Shown one piece after another: positions 1-7,349 of a stretch of 27,661 bases of DNA. This DNA comes from JANOGU01 sp964602115 (GTDB taxonomy: Bacteria; Pseudomonadota; Alphaproteobacteria; Rhodobacterales; Rhodobacteraceae). Position numbers and translations under genes: made by a program. The notes beneath the pieces were generated by a model, which was given only the letters and a program-made list of their open reading frames with translations, did no database searches and was not told where the DNA came from. Each line of letters begins with the position of its first letter. Position 1 is the first letter of the stretch. The DNA lies in contig CAZRQN010000030.1 in the NCBI GenBank assembly GCA_964602115.1, forward strand, positions 1-27,661, given 5' to 3'.

Positions 1-113
1 GCCCAGTTGATGATGTCCTCGGTGGAGGTGAGCAGAAAGCCCTTGTCCTGCAGGTCGCGGCTGAACTCCGCCACCTGCTGGTCGCGGTCGGGGCCGACCT
101 CGGTACCGGTCAT
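1..113 (-). CDS. nuoB: NADH-quinone oxidoreductase subunit B, N-terminal part (NuoB)
   Basis: This is the first 37 codons of NuoB; the rest lies beyond the left edge of the window. NuoB is the peripheral-arm subunit of respiratory complex I that carries the terminal [4Fe-4S] cluster N2 and passes electrons to quinone. The visible residues include LQDKGFLLTSTEDIINW, which matches the N-terminus I remember for Paracoccus NQO6/NuoB. The cluster-binding cysteines are outside the window. The ATG (113-111) shares its A with the nuoA TGA stop (115-113), a TGATG junction that implies translational coupling and a common nuo transcript. Identification is firm from the sequence and from its place directly after nuoA. 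Confidence 0.93.
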   Translation of the reverse strand, partial: MTGTEVGPDRDQQVAEFSRDLQDKGFLLTSTEDIINW

Positions 114-478
114 CACTCCCATTCCAGCGCCCCTTTCTTCCATTCATAGGCGAAGCCCACCGTCAGCACGGCGAGGAAGATCATCATCGACCAGAAGGCC
201 GTCATCGACAGATCGGCAAAGGCCACCGCCCAGGGGAAGAGGAAGGCCACTTCCAGATCGAAGATGATGAACAGGATCGAGACGAGGTAGAAGCGCACGT
301 CGAACTTCATCCGCGCGTCGTCGAAGGCGTTGAAGCCGCACTCATAGGCGCTGACCTTTTCGGGGTCGGGATTGCGCACCGCGAGAATCGCCGCCGAGAG
401 CATCAGCACCAGCCCCAGCCCGACAGCGATGACAAGCAGGATGAGGATCGGAAGGTAGTCGCGGAGAATGTCGTCCAC
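113..478 (-). CDS. nuoA: NADH-quinone oxidoreductase subunit A (NuoA)
   Basis: NuoA is a small three-helix membrane subunit of complex I near the quinone site (Ndh-3 family). The protein has three hydrophobic segments and the family core NPDPEKVSAYECGFNAFDDA and FDVRFYLVSILFIIFDLEVA. It ends in YEWKKGALEWE, as in Paracoccus NQO7. I start it at the GTG at 478, not at an upstream in-frame codon. GTG gives 121 residues, the remembered length of the Paracoccus protein, and AAGGGG (492-487) lies 8 nt upstream. It is the first gene of the nuo operon, reading leftwards. The MFS gene ends about 140 bp upstream, and a candidate sigma70 promoter lies between them. Confidence 0.95.
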   Translation of the reverse strand: MDDILRDYLPILILLVIAVGLGLVLMLSAAILAVRNPDPEKVSAYECGFNAFDDARMKFDVRFYLVSILFIIFDLEVAFLFPWAVAFADLSMTAFWSMMIFLAVLTVGFAYEWKKGALEWE

Positions 479-547
479 GCGCAGGGCCCCTTCTGCTGGC
501 GGCCGGCGCACTGCCTCTCGACGGCAGAGTTCGGGCCAATCAATCGG

Positions 548-576
548 GGTTTAGCCTGCGCCCCGGCGACGGTCAA
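548..576 (-). promoter_or_regulatory. Candidate sigma70 promoter of the nuo operon
   Basis: On the minus strand, TTGACC (576-571) is followed after exactly 17 nt by TAAACC (553-548). Transcription would start near 541, giving a leader of about 60 nt with AAGGGG before the nuoA GTG. Spacing and the -35 match are good; the -10 is only a partial match. Predicted by eye. Confidence 0.45.
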
Positions 577-582
577 CCGAGC

Positions 583-602
583 CCGGCGCCAAGTGGCGCC
601 GG
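583..602 (-). terminator. Perfect 8-bp hairpin after the MFS gene
   Basis: CCGGCGCC (583-590), loop AAGT, GGCGCCGG (595-602). It lies about 20 bp past the MFS stop and 7 bp upstream of the nuo -35 box. No T-run follows on the minus strand, so it may be a Rho-assisted or read-through terminator, or a palindromic protein site for nuo control. Confidence 0.4.
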
Positions 603-608
603 AGTCGG

Positions 609-622
609 TGTTAGCGTAAACT
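609..622. promoter_or_regulatory. LacI-family-like operator resemblance upstream of nuo
   Basis: TGTTAGCGTAAACT is an imperfect palindrome centred on CG. It matches the LacI/GntR-type pattern TGTTAGCGCTAACA at 11 of 14 positions. It sits about 33 bp upstream of the nuo -35 box and overlaps the end of the MFS gene. A half-site-like copy (TGTTAGCGTCGAAA) occurs at 10545-10558 upstream of the ABC importer. Resemblance only; the regulator is unknown. Confidence 0.2.
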
Positions 623-1865
623 ATTGTTGTGCGGCCACCGCTTGGCGTCCCGCCGCCCAGCGAAAAAGTCCAAGCGCAACAGCCAGTAGCGCGGCTGCGA
701 CGAAGAATGCGATGTCCGGGGAGACGATGGGCGCCGAGGGACGGAGGAAATAGCCGAAGATCTGCGAGAAAAAGACCGTCCCGGTCAGCATCGCCACGTT
801 CATGATCGAGGAGATTCCGCCCTGCAACTCGCCCTGGGCGTCCTCGGGCACGGCCTTTGACATGATCGCGGTCAGCATCGGATGCACGAAGCCCTCTGGC
901 CCGTGGACCACCATGAGGATCACCACCACCCCGAGCCCCGGCGCCACGCCGTAGCCGGCGCAGGCCACCACCGCCGTGATCAGGCCGATCCGGGCCGTGC
1001 CGGCCTCGCCGAACAGGCGCACCGCCGGGCCGGTCAGCGCGCCCTGGAACACGGCCATGATGGTGCCGAAAGCGGCGAGCGACACGCCCACCAGCCAGAC
1101 GGACCAGCCGAATTTCTCCATCCCCCAATAGGGCCAGATCGCCGGATAGACCGAGGAGGCGAAGAAATAGACCGCCAGCACCGCGCAGAGCGGCAGGAGC
1201 CCGTGCACCTTGCGGAAGACGAAGAAGGTGCCGAGCGGATTGGCGCGGCGCCATTCGAAGGGCCGGCGGTTCTCCGGCGGCAGCGTCTCGGGCAGGACGA
1301 ACCAGCCATAGGCGAGGTTCAGCGCCGAAATTCCCGCCGCCACCCAGAACGGCACCCGCGGCCCCGCCTCGCCCAGGAGCCCGCCCAGGGCCGGCCCGAG
1401 CACGAAGCCGGCGCCAAAGGCCGCGCCCATCATCCCGAAGGCCTTGGCCCGGTCCTCCGGCGCCGTGACATCGGCGATATAGGCATTGGCGATGACATAG
1501 GACGACCCGCAGAGCCCGGCGAAGGCGCGGCCGAAGAACAGCCAGGCCAGCGACGGCGCCAGCGCCTGCAGGACATAGTCGATCAACAGGCCGAAGACCG
1601 CGAGCAGCAGCAGCGGCCGCCGCCCGAAACGGTCCGACAGGTTGCCCATCAGCGGCGAGAACAGGAACTGCGCCGTGGCAAAGGCAAAGAACATCCAGCC
1701 GCCGATCACCGAGGCCTCCGACAGCGACAGGCCGGCGACATCGCGGATCAGGTCCGGCAGCACCGGCATGATCAGCCCGAAGCCCACCATGTCGAGAAAG
1801 ACGGTGATGAAGACAAAGGTCACCGCATGGCGCGAGACGCTGAAGGCCGGGGCGGCGGCGCTCAT
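621..1865 (-). CDS. TetA/TCR-type major facilitator superfamily efflux transporter
   Basis: This 414-residue inner-membrane protein has the usual length of a 12-helix MFS drug/H+ antiporter. Helix 1 carries FLDMVGFGLIMPVLP, typical of the tetracycline-resistance/TCR branch. The helix 2-3 loop shows motif A, GNLSDRFGRRP (residues 74-84). Helix 5 has the Gly/Pro-rich GAGFVLGPALGG, as in motif C of drug:H+ antiporters. A central cytoplasmic loop (PPENRRPFEWRRANPL) separates the two halves. The ATG overlaps the stop of the upstream phosphatase gene as ATGA (1865-1862), so the two are cotranslated. The substrate cannot be read from sequence. TetA-like homologues in housekeeping loci usually do not confer resistance, so I do not call it a resistance gene. 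Confidence 0.87.
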   Translation of the reverse strand: MSAAAPAFSVSRHAVTFVFITVFLDMVGFGLIMPVLPDLIRDVAGLSLSEASVIGGWMFFAFATAQFLFSPLMGNLSDRFGRRPLLLLAVFGLLIDYVLQALAPSLAWLFFGRAFAGLCGSSYVIANAYIADVTAPEDRAKAFGMMGAAFGAGFVLGPALGGLLGEAGPRVPFWVAAGISALNLAYGWFVLPETLPPENRRPFEWRRANPLGTFFVFRKVHGLLPLCAVLAVYFFASSVYPAIWPYWGMEKFGWSVWLVGVSLAAFGTIMAVFQGALTGPAVRLFGEAGTARIGLITAVVACAGYGVAPGLGVVVILMVVHGPEGFVHPMLTAIMSKAVPEDAQGELQGGISSIMNVAMLTGTVFFSQIFGYFLRPSAPIVSPDIAFFVAAALLAVALGLFRWAAGRQAVAAQQ

Positions 1866-2542
1866 GGCAGGGCTCCCGGCATCAGCCGGGCGGCCAGCGC
1901 CGGCAGGTCGGCATAGTCGTGCAGCAGCGCCTCCGGCGCAAAGCGGGCGATCTCGCCGCCTTCGGGCCCGAAGGTGACGAGCGCGCAGGGCACGCCCGCC
2001 GCCCGCGCCGTGCGCCGGTCGGTGTCGGTATCGCCGATCAGGACCGACCGCGCCGGATCGCCGCCGGCGCCGGTGACCGAGAGTTGATAGGGCGCGGGAT
2101 CGGGCTTGCGCACCGGCAGCGTGTCGGCGCCCACCAGCGCGTCGAAAAGCCCCGCCACGCCCAGCCGCTCGACCAGCAGCCGCGCCAGGCGTTCGGGCTT
2201 GTTGGTGCAGATGGCGGTGGCGAAGCCCCGCGCGCGCAGGTCCTCCACCGCCGCAGCCGCCCCGGGATAAAGCCGGGACTCCCGGTCGATGCCCGCCTCG
2301 TAGGCCTCAAGCAGCACCGGATAGGCAGCGGCGATTTCGGCCTCCCCTCCCGTCCCCAGACGCGAGAAGCCCAGCGACAGCATCGCCCGCCCGCCGTGAA
2401 AGGCGGTCAGCGCATCGTCCGGGCCGAGAAGGTCGCCATGGCCCAGCGCCCGGAAGGCGGCATTGGCCGCCGCCAGCAGGTCGGCGGACGTGTCGGCCAA
2501 AGTGCCGTCGAGGTCGAAGACGACCGTTCCTGCCCGGGACAT
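1862..2542 (-). CDS. gph: Phosphoglycolate phosphatase-like HAD hydrolase
   Basis: A 226-residue HAD-superfamily phosphatase. Motif I is DLDGT (nucleophile D10, acid/base D12), motif II is T113 in ICTNKP, motif III is K146 in RKPDP, and motif IV is GDTDTD (D171, D175). The helical cap between motifs I and II is of the Gph/PGMB type. The expected reaction is dephosphorylation of 2-phosphoglycolate from DNA 3'-end repair or RuBisCO oxygenation. HAD family members overlap in substrate range, so a different sugar phosphate is possible. It overlaps the following MFS gene by 4 bp and diverges from glmU, with 95 bp between start codons. The start at 2542 leaves only one residue before SRAGTVVFD, normal for the family. 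Confidence 0.83.
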   Translation of the reverse strand: MSRAGTVVFDLDGTLADTSADLLAAANAAFRALGHGDLLGPDDALTAFHGGRAMLSLGFSRLGTGGEAEIAAAYPVLLEAYEAGIDRESRLYPGAAAAVEDLRARGFATAICTNKPERLARLLVERLGVAGLFDALVGADTLPVRKPDPAPYQLSVTGAGGDPARSVLIGDTDTDRRTARAAGVPCALVTFGPEGGEIARFAPEALLHDYADLPALAARLMPGALP

Positions 2543-2599
2543 GGTGAAACCTGCCGCAAGATCGCGTGAGGCCCGCGCGGCTTGCGCCCGGGTCCGCCC

Positions 2600-2628
2600 C
2601 GTATAGAAGAAGGCCCGAGGCAGACGAA
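2600..2628 (-). promoter_or_regulatory. Candidate gph promoter overlapping a glmU -10-like box
   Basis: On the minus strand, TTCGTC (2628-2623), 17 nt, then TATACG (2605-2600), 58 nt before the gph ATG. The same TATA core read on the plus strand is TATAGA (2602-2607), 30 nt before the glmU ATG, but it has no good -35 at 16-18 nt. Weak by-eye prediction. Confidence 0.3.
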
Positions 2629-2637
2629 AGGGGCAAG

Positions 2638-3981
2638 ATGAGCCTGACCGTCGTGGTTCTGGCCGCAGGCCAGGGCACCCGCATGAATTCCGACCGCCCG
2701 AAGGTCCTGCACCCGCTCGCGGGCGTGCCGCTTCTTTGGCACGCGCTGACGCTGGCGCGCGGGCTCGATCCGGCGCGGATCGTCACCGTCACCGGCCATG
2801 GCGGGCAAGAGGTCGCCGCCGCCGCCCGCAGCTTCGACCCCGAGATCGCGGTGGTGGAGCAGGCCGAACGCCTTGGCACCGCCCATGCCGTGGCGCAGGC
2901 CGCGCCTTACCTGAACGAGGGCAAGGCCCTGGTCCTCTATGGCGACACGCCCTTTGTCAGCCCCGAGACGATCGCGGCGATGCTGGAAGGCCAGTCGCGC
3001 CACGCCGTTACCGTGCTCGGCTTCCATGCCGCCGACCCCGGCCGCTACGGACGCCTGATCGTCGATGGCGCGAGCTTGCAGCGCATCGTCGAATGGAAGG
3101 ACGCCTCGCCCGAGGAGCGGGCCGTCACCCTGTGCAATTCCGGCGTGGTCTGCGCCGAGGCCCGCCTGCTGGCCGAACTGGTGGCGGAGGTGAGGAACGA
3201 CAATGCCGCCGGTGAATACTACCTCACCGACATCGTCGAACTGGCCCGCGCCCGGGGCCTGTCGGCCGGCTATGTCACCTGCCCCGAGGCCGAAACGCTG
3301 GGGATCAACACCCGCGCCGAACTCGCCGCCGCCGAGGCGCTGTTCCAGGCCCGGGCCCGGGCGCAGGCGCTGGAGGACGGGGTCACGCTTGCCGACCCGG
3401 CCACCACCTTCCTCGCCCTCGATACCGTCATCGGCCGCGACGCGGTGATCGGCCCGGCGGTGATCTTCGGCCCCGGCGTCACCGTGGAAACAGGCGCCGA
3501 GATCAAGGGTTTCTGCCACCTGGAAGGCTGCCATATCTCGAAAGGCGCCACCGTCGGCCCCTTCGCCCGCCTGCGCCCCGGCACCGAGCTGGCCGAGGAC
3601 GTCCATGTCGGCAATTTCGTCGAGATCAAGAACAGCCAGCTCGCCGAAGGCGTCAAGGTCGGCCACCTGACCTATCTCGGCGACGCTGATGTGGGCGAGC
3701 AGACCAACATCGGCGCCGGCACGATCACCTGCAACTACGACGGGGTGATGAAGCACCGCACCACCATCGGCGCCCGGGCCTTCATCGGCTCGGATACGAT
3801 GCTGGTGGCGCCGGTGAACCTGGGCGAGGGGGCGATGACCGCCTCCGGCTCGGTCATCACCAAGGACGTTCCCGCAGATGCATTGGGCATCGGCCGGGCG
3901 CGGCAAGAGAACAGGCCCGGCTTCACCGCCCGCTTCATGGCGCGGCTGAAGGCGATCAAGGCTGCGAAGAAAGGCTCGTAA
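2638..3981 (+). CDS. glmU: Bifunctional GlcNAc-1-P uridyltransferase / GlcN-1-P acetyltransferase (GlmU)
   Basis: GlmU acetylates glucosamine-1-phosphate and couples it to UTP, making UDP-GlcNAc for peptidoglycan and LPS. The 447 residues are close to the E. coli 456. The N-terminal pyrophosphorylase domain has LAAGQGTRM (8-16) with the PKVLHPLAG lysine, then YGDTPF, and YYLTDIVELA near its end. The C-terminal left-handed beta-helix holds isoleucine/valine-rich hexapeptides and the acetyltransferase core GHLTYLGDADVG and NIGAGTITCNYDG. I start at the ATG at 2638, with AAAGGGG 4 nt upstream. An upstream in-frame start would add 24 Arg/Pro-rich residues foreign to the family. The gene abuts glmS, so the two final enzyme steps flanking phosphoglucosamine mutase (GlmM) are made together. 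Confidence 0.97.
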   Translation: MSLTVVVLAAGQGTRMNSDRPKVLHPLAGVPLLWHALTLARGLDPARIVTVTGHGGQEVAAAARSFDPEIAVVEQAERLGTAHAVAQAAPYLNEGKALVLYGDTPFVSPETIAAMLEGQSRHAVTVLGFHAADPGRYGRLIVDGASLQRIVEWKDASPEERAVTLCNSGVVCAEARLLAELVAEVRNDNAAGEYYLTDIVELARARGLSAGYVTCPEAETLGINTRAELAAAEALFQARARAQALEDGVTLADPATTFLALDTVIGRDAVIGPAVIFGPGVTVETGAEIKGFCHLEGCHISKGATVGPFARLRPGTELAEDVHVGNFVEIKNSQLAEGVKVGHLTYLGDADVGEQTNIGAGTITCNYDGVMKHRTTIGARAFIGSDTMLVAPVNLGEGAMTASGSVITKDVPADALGIGRARQENRPGFTARFMARLKAIKAAKKGS

Positions 3982-5799
3982 ATGTGCGGGATCGTTGGGG
4001 TTCTGGGGAAACACGAGGTTTCCCCCCTGATCGTCGAGGCCCTCAAGCGTCTCGAATACCGGGGCTATGACTCCGCCGGTATCGCCACGGTGAACCGGGG
4101 AAGGCTCGACCGCCGCCGCGCGGTGGGCAAGCTCATCAACCTCTCCGACCTGCTGGTCCACCAGCCCCTGCCGGGAAAGGCCGGGATCGGCCATACCCGC
4201 TGGGCCACCCATGGCGCCGCCACCGTGACCAACGCCCATCCGCACCGGGGCCGGGCCGTGGCCGTGGTCCATAACGGAATCATCGAGAATTTCCGTGACT
4301 TGCGCGCCGAAGTTGAAGCGGCAGGTTACGCGCATGAAAGCGAGACCGACACCGAAACCGTCGCGCTGCTTGTCCAGATGCACATGGACCGCGGCCTCGG
4401 CGCCATCGAGGCGGCGCGCGAAACGTTCGGAAAGCTCGAAGGCGCCTTCGCGCTCTGCTTCCTCTTCGACGGCGAGGAAGACCTGATGATCGCCGCCCGC
4501 AAGGGCTCGCCGCTGGCCATCGGCCATGGCGAGGGCGAGATGTTCGTCGGCTCGGACGCCATTGCCCTTGCCCCGATGACCGACCTCATCACCTATCTGG
4601 AAGAGGGCGACTGGGCCGTCATCACCCGCAAGGGCGCGGAAATCTTCGACGCCGAGGGCCGGCGCGCCAACCGGGCGGCGACCCGCATCGCGCTGGAATC
4701 GGCGCGGATCGAGAAGGCAGGCTTCAAGCATTTCATGGCCAAGGAGATCGCCGAGCAGCCTGTGGTCCTGGCCGATGCGCTGAAACACGCGGGCGTGGGC
4801 GGGGTGGAGCCCGCCCTCCAGCTTGACCTCGACTTCACCGGCGTCGAACGCCTGACCCTGATCGCCTGCGGCACCGCGCATTACGCCTGCGCCATCGCCC
4901 GCTACTGGTTCGAGAGCCTCGCCGGCCTGCCCTGCGATGTCGATATTGCCAGCGAGTTCCGCTACCGCGAGCCGCCCCTGTCCGAAAAGGGCTGGGCGGT
5001 CTTCGTCTCGCAGTCGGGGGAGACGGCCGACACGCTCGCCGCCTTGCGCCATGCGAAGGAAAAAGTCGCCCGCACGGTCGCGGTGGTCAACGTGCCCACC
5101 TCCTCGATCGCGCGCGAGGCCGACCTGATCCTGCCGATCCGCGCCGGGGTGGAGGTGGGCGTGGCCTCGACCAAGGCCTTTACCGCGCAACTCGTCACCC
5201 TTGCGCTGATGGCGCTGAAGGCCGCCGTGGATCGGGGCCGGCTGGCCCCGGACGCCCTGGCGCAGCACCTGAAGGATCTGGCCTCGCTTCCCGGCCTGAT
5301 GAACCATGCGCTGTCGCTCGCCTCGGAAATCGCCCGCATCGCCGAAGAGATCAGCCATGCCCGCGATGTCCTGTTCCTCGGGCGGGGCGCCATGTACCCC
5401 CTGGCGCTGGAAGGCGCGCTGAAACTCAAGGAAATCAGCTATATCCATGCCGAGGGCTATGCCTCTGGCGAGCTGAAGCACGGGCCGATCGCGCTGATCG
5501 ACCAGGATGTTCCGGTGATCGTCCTCGCGCCCCGTGATCCCCTTTTCGACAAGACGGTGTCGAACATGCAGGAGGTCATGGCCCGGCAGGGCCGCGTCCT
5601 GCTGATCTCGGATGCCGAAGGGGTGAAGGCGGCGGGCAAGGGCGTGTGGCGCAGCGTCACCATGCCCGCCTGCGCGCCTCTGGTGGCGCCGATCCTCTAT
5701 GCCGTCCCGGCGCAGCTGCTCGCCTACCATGCCGCCGTGGCGAAAGGCACGGATGTGGACCAGCCCCGCAACCTGGCGAAGTCGGTTACGGTGGAATAG
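3982..5799 (+). CDS. glmS: Glutamine-fructose-6-phosphate aminotransferase, isomerising (GlmS)
   Basis: GlmS makes glucosamine-6-phosphate from fructose-6-phosphate and glutamine, the first committed step of amino-sugar synthesis. The 605 residues are near the E. coli 609. The class II glutamine amidotransferase domain begins MCGIVGVLG, with Cys2 as nucleophile after Met removal, followed by GHTRWATHG and HNGIIENF. Two SIS domains follow, with ACGTAHYA, SQSGETADT and TKAFTAQL in the first and a second copy near LGRGAMYPLALEGALKLKE. The C-terminus DQPRNLAKSVTVE is the conserved sugar-binding tail. The ATG directly follows the glmU TAA with no spacer, so translation is probably coupled. I see no glmS ribozyme upstream, as expected outside Firmicutes. 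Confidence 0.97.
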   Translation: MCGIVGVLGKHEVSPLIVEALKRLEYRGYDSAGIATVNRGRLDRRRAVGKLINLSDLLVHQPLPGKAGIGHTRWATHGAATVTNAHPHRGRAVAVVHNGIIENFRDLRAEVEAAGYAHESETDTETVALLVQMHMDRGLGAIEAARETFGKLEGAFALCFLFDGEEDLMIAARKGSPLAIGHGEGEMFVGSDAIALAPMTDLITYLEEGDWAVITRKGAEIFDAEGRRANRAATRIALESARIEKAGFKHFMAKEIAEQPVVLADALKHAGVGGVEPALQLDLDFTGVERLTLIACGTAHYACAIARYWFESLAGLPCDVDIASEFRYREPPLSEKGWAVFVSQSGETADTLAALRHAKEKVARTVAVVNVPTSSIAREADLILPIRAGVEVGVASTKAFTAQLVTLALMALKAAVDRGRLAPDALAQHLKDLASLPGLMNHALSLASEIARIAEEISHARDVLFLGRGAMYPLALEGALKLKEISYIHAEGYASGELKHGPIALIDQDVPVIVLAPRDPLFDKTVSNMQEVMARQGRVLLISDAEGVKAAGKGVWRSVTMPACAPLVAPILYAVPAQLLAYHAAVAKGTDVDQPRNLAKSVTVE

Positions 5800-6121
5800 G
5801 GGCGCCGTATCGCCGCCGAGATCGCTGCTGCCTTTCCCGACCTTTCCCGGTGGGAGCTGGGCCGCTTTCCTTGTCGTAGCAGGGCGCCCGGACGTCTCGC
5901 GGCAGAAGAGGACCGGACCTTCCTGCCGCAGAATGCCACCGTCGCCACGAGCAGTCCCACCGAAGGCGGAACGCTTCCGGCATGCCGGCGAGGGAACCTC
6001 GCCCCTGCCGTCGCCTGTTCTTCCTTGCCTGCCGCCTCGATGCTACTCAGCACCAGCACCCCGACCGGAGCCCGAACGTGAGCCCACCTGCCTGCCCCGC
6101 CCATCGCCCCGGGACCTGGAC
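5800..6121. other. 322-bp gap between glmS and the alkD-like gene
   Basis: No convincing gene or RNA gene is seen here. The region is C-rich on the plus strand and lacks protein-like reading frames. One imperfect hairpin has a perfect 7-bp outer stem, GCGGCAG (5899-5905) with CTGCCGC (5923-5929), and a partly paired AGG/CCT interior, 100 bp after glmS. It might end the glmUS transcript but has no T-run. An upstream extension of the alkD frame through this gap is possible on paper but reads as low-complexity Pro/Arg sequence. Confidence 0.4.
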
Positions 6122-6811
6122 ATGACGCCGGCCGAGGCCATCGCGGCACTGGAAGGCCGCGCCGACACCGCCCGGGCGGCGGAGATGGCGGCTTACCACA
6201 AGGCGCCCCGCCGCTATCTCGGCATCGCCGTGCCGGAGATCGAGCCGCTGGTCGCCGAGTGGCGTGCCTTGCTCGACCTGTCCGGCCGGGTAGCCCTCGC
6301 CCGCGGCCTGTGGGAAAGCGACATCCACGAGGCCAGGCTCGCCGCCGCCAAGCTTCTCACCCAGGCCCGCATCCGCCCCGACGATGAGGTCTGGGACCTG
6401 TTCCTGTCCTGGGTCCCGACCTTCGACGCCTGGGCGATCGCCGACCATGCCTGCAAGGCGGGGGAGCGGCGGGTGATGGCCGATCTCGCGCGGCTCGACG
6501 TGGTGGAGGAATGGACCGGCTCCGCCCATCTATGGACCAGGCGCGCCGCGCTGGTCGTCACCCTGCCCCTTGCCCGGCTGAACCACCCCAAGCCCGCCGA
6601 ACGCGCGGCGCGCGACCGGGTGCTGGGCTGGGCGGCCGCCTATGTGGCCGACCGGGACTGGTTCATCCAGAAGGCCGTGGCCTGGTGGCTGCGCGACCAT
6701 TCCAAGCACGATGCGGGGGCTGTGCGCGATTTCCTCGCCGGCCCCGGCCAGGACCTCAAGCCATGGGCACGCAAGGAGGCCGGCAAGCACCTTGCCGCTC
6801 ACTCGGCATAG
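6122..6811 (+). CDS. AlkD-family DNA alkylation-repair protein (HEAT-repeat glycosylase)
   Basis: AlkD proteins remove cationic alkylated bases (3-methyladenine, 7-methylguanine) using a solenoid of HEAT-like helical repeats instead of base flipping. The 229 residues match the family length (about 230-240). Family landmarks are present: AWAIADHAC with W104 and D108, and LWTRRAALV with an aromatic followed by paired arginines (138-141). The C-terminal signature is DRDWFIQKAVAWWLRDHSKHD (178-198). By analogy with Bacillus cereus AlkD, the Trp/Asp/Arg trio lines the DNA-binding cleft. I use the ATG at 6122 because everything upstream in frame is low complexity. The ribosome site is poor. The gene converges on the lipoprotein gene and their 3' ends overlap by 13 bp. 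Confidence 0.85.
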   Translation: MTPAEAIAALEGRADTARAAEMAAYHKAPRRYLGIAVPEIEPLVAEWRALLDLSGRVALARGLWESDIHEARLAAAKLLTQARIRPDDEVWDLFLSWVPTFDAWAIADHACKAGERRVMADLARLDVVEEWTGSAHLWTRRAALVVTLPLARLNHPKPAERAARDRVLGWAAAYVADRDWFIQKAVAWWLRDHSKHDAGAVRDFLAGPGQDLKPWARKEAGKHLAAHSA

Positions 6812-7266
6812 ACCGTCACCAGCGGCAGTTCGGTCAGGGGCAGGCCGAGCGCACGATAGGCGGCCAGCGACAGGAGCGCCGGCCCCTCGCCCGGGATCAG
6901 CTCCACCGCGACCGAGGCGCCGCCCGAAAGGACCACCCTGCCCTTTCCCTGCGCCGGAACCACCGCGCCCCTGAGCCAGAACCCCTGTTCGGCCGGACTG
7001 CCCAGCGCCACGGTCACCTGTCCCAGCGACCGACCGCCGGCCGCCGCAGCCGCAAGGGCCTCGGCACGTTCGGCCTCGGTCGAGGCATCGAGCGCCTCCG
7101 GCGTCCGCGCTCCCCCGACCACGCCCATTGCGACCGGACGTCCCTGCGGGCGGATGGTCGGCTCCGAGGCCGTCAGCGGCGGCGGAGGTTCGTCCCGCTT
7201 TCCAAACGGAAGGCCGCCGCAGGCGGCAAGGCTCAGGGCGAGGATCAGGGACATCGGCTTTCGCAT
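6799..7266 (-). CDS. Small Rhodobacteraceae-type lipoprotein of unknown function
   Basis: A 155-residue protein starting MRKPMSLILALSLAAC, a lipoprotein signal peptide with lipobox L13-A14-A15-C16. After the acylated cysteine comes a Pro-rich linker (EPPPPLTASEP). A compact domain follows with TEAERAEALAAAAAGGRSLGQVTVALGSPAEQGFWL and a C-terminal LTELPLVTVYAE. The pattern AERA..GG..LG...A.LG.P.E.GFWL resembles Rhodobacteraceae proteins that databases often label D-galactarate dehydratase. A 155-residue lipoprotein cannot be that enzyme, so I treat the label as an annotation error. I chose M at 7266 because it gives a clean signal peptide and lies 6 nt from a -10 box. It diverges from moaA. 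Function unknown. Confidence 0.85.
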   Translation of the reverse strand: MRKPMSLILALSLAACGGLPFGKRDEPPPPLTASEPTIRPQGRPVAMGVVGGARTPEALDASTEAERAEALAAAAAGGRSLGQVTVALGSPAEQGFWLRGAVVPAQGKGRVVLSGGASVAVELIPGEGPALLSLAAYRALGLPLTELPLVTVYAE

Positions 7267-7272
7267 CGCCGG

Positions 7273-7302
7273 AGCATAGGTCCGCATCCCCGGTCCCGGC
7301 AA
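7273..7302 (-). promoter_or_regulatory. Candidate leaderless promoter of the lipoprotein gene
   Basis: Minus strand: TTGCCG (7302-7297), 18 nt, TATGCT (7278-7273), then 6 nt to the ATG at 7266. Transcription would begin at or next to the A of the start codon. No Shine-Dalgarno sequence precedes the ATG. Confidence 0.4.
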
Positions 7303-7314
7303 CCCGGGCCTCGC

Positions 7315-7343
7315 TTGTGCCGGGAGGGTCGGGCGCCTAGCTT
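7315..7343 (+). promoter_or_regulatory. Candidate leaderless promoter of moaA
   Basis: TTGTGC (7315-7320), exactly 17 nt, TAGCTT (7338-7343), then GGGACC and the ATG at 7350. The only SD-like bases (GGGA) lie too close to the ATG to work normally. The geometry mirrors the divergent lipoprotein promoter. Confidence 0.4.
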
Positions 7344-7349
7344 GGGACC

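Noticed and set aside
621..1865. Tetracycline-resistance gene
   Set aside because: The protein is TetA-like in family motifs only. It sits in a housekeeping locus with native composition beside gph and nuo, with no TetR partner or mobile element.
2407..5730. 1107-codon open frame on the minus strand across glmU and glmS
   Set aside because: It lies antisense to two textbook genes in full frame and has His/Gln/Arg/Gly-rich, fold-less composition. High third-position GC removes stop codons from that frame.
3982..5799. Possible glmS ribozyme or small-RNA-type control of glmS
   Set aside because: glmS starts immediately after the glmU stop, leaving no room for a leader ribozyme. Nothing ribozyme-like is visible in the end of glmU.
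5724..6149. Minus-strand frame containing STVTDFARLRG, a string seen in many database hypotheticals
   Set aside because: It is the reverse complement of the conserved GlmS C-terminus (RNLAKSVTVE). It explains a common annotation artefact rather than a gene.
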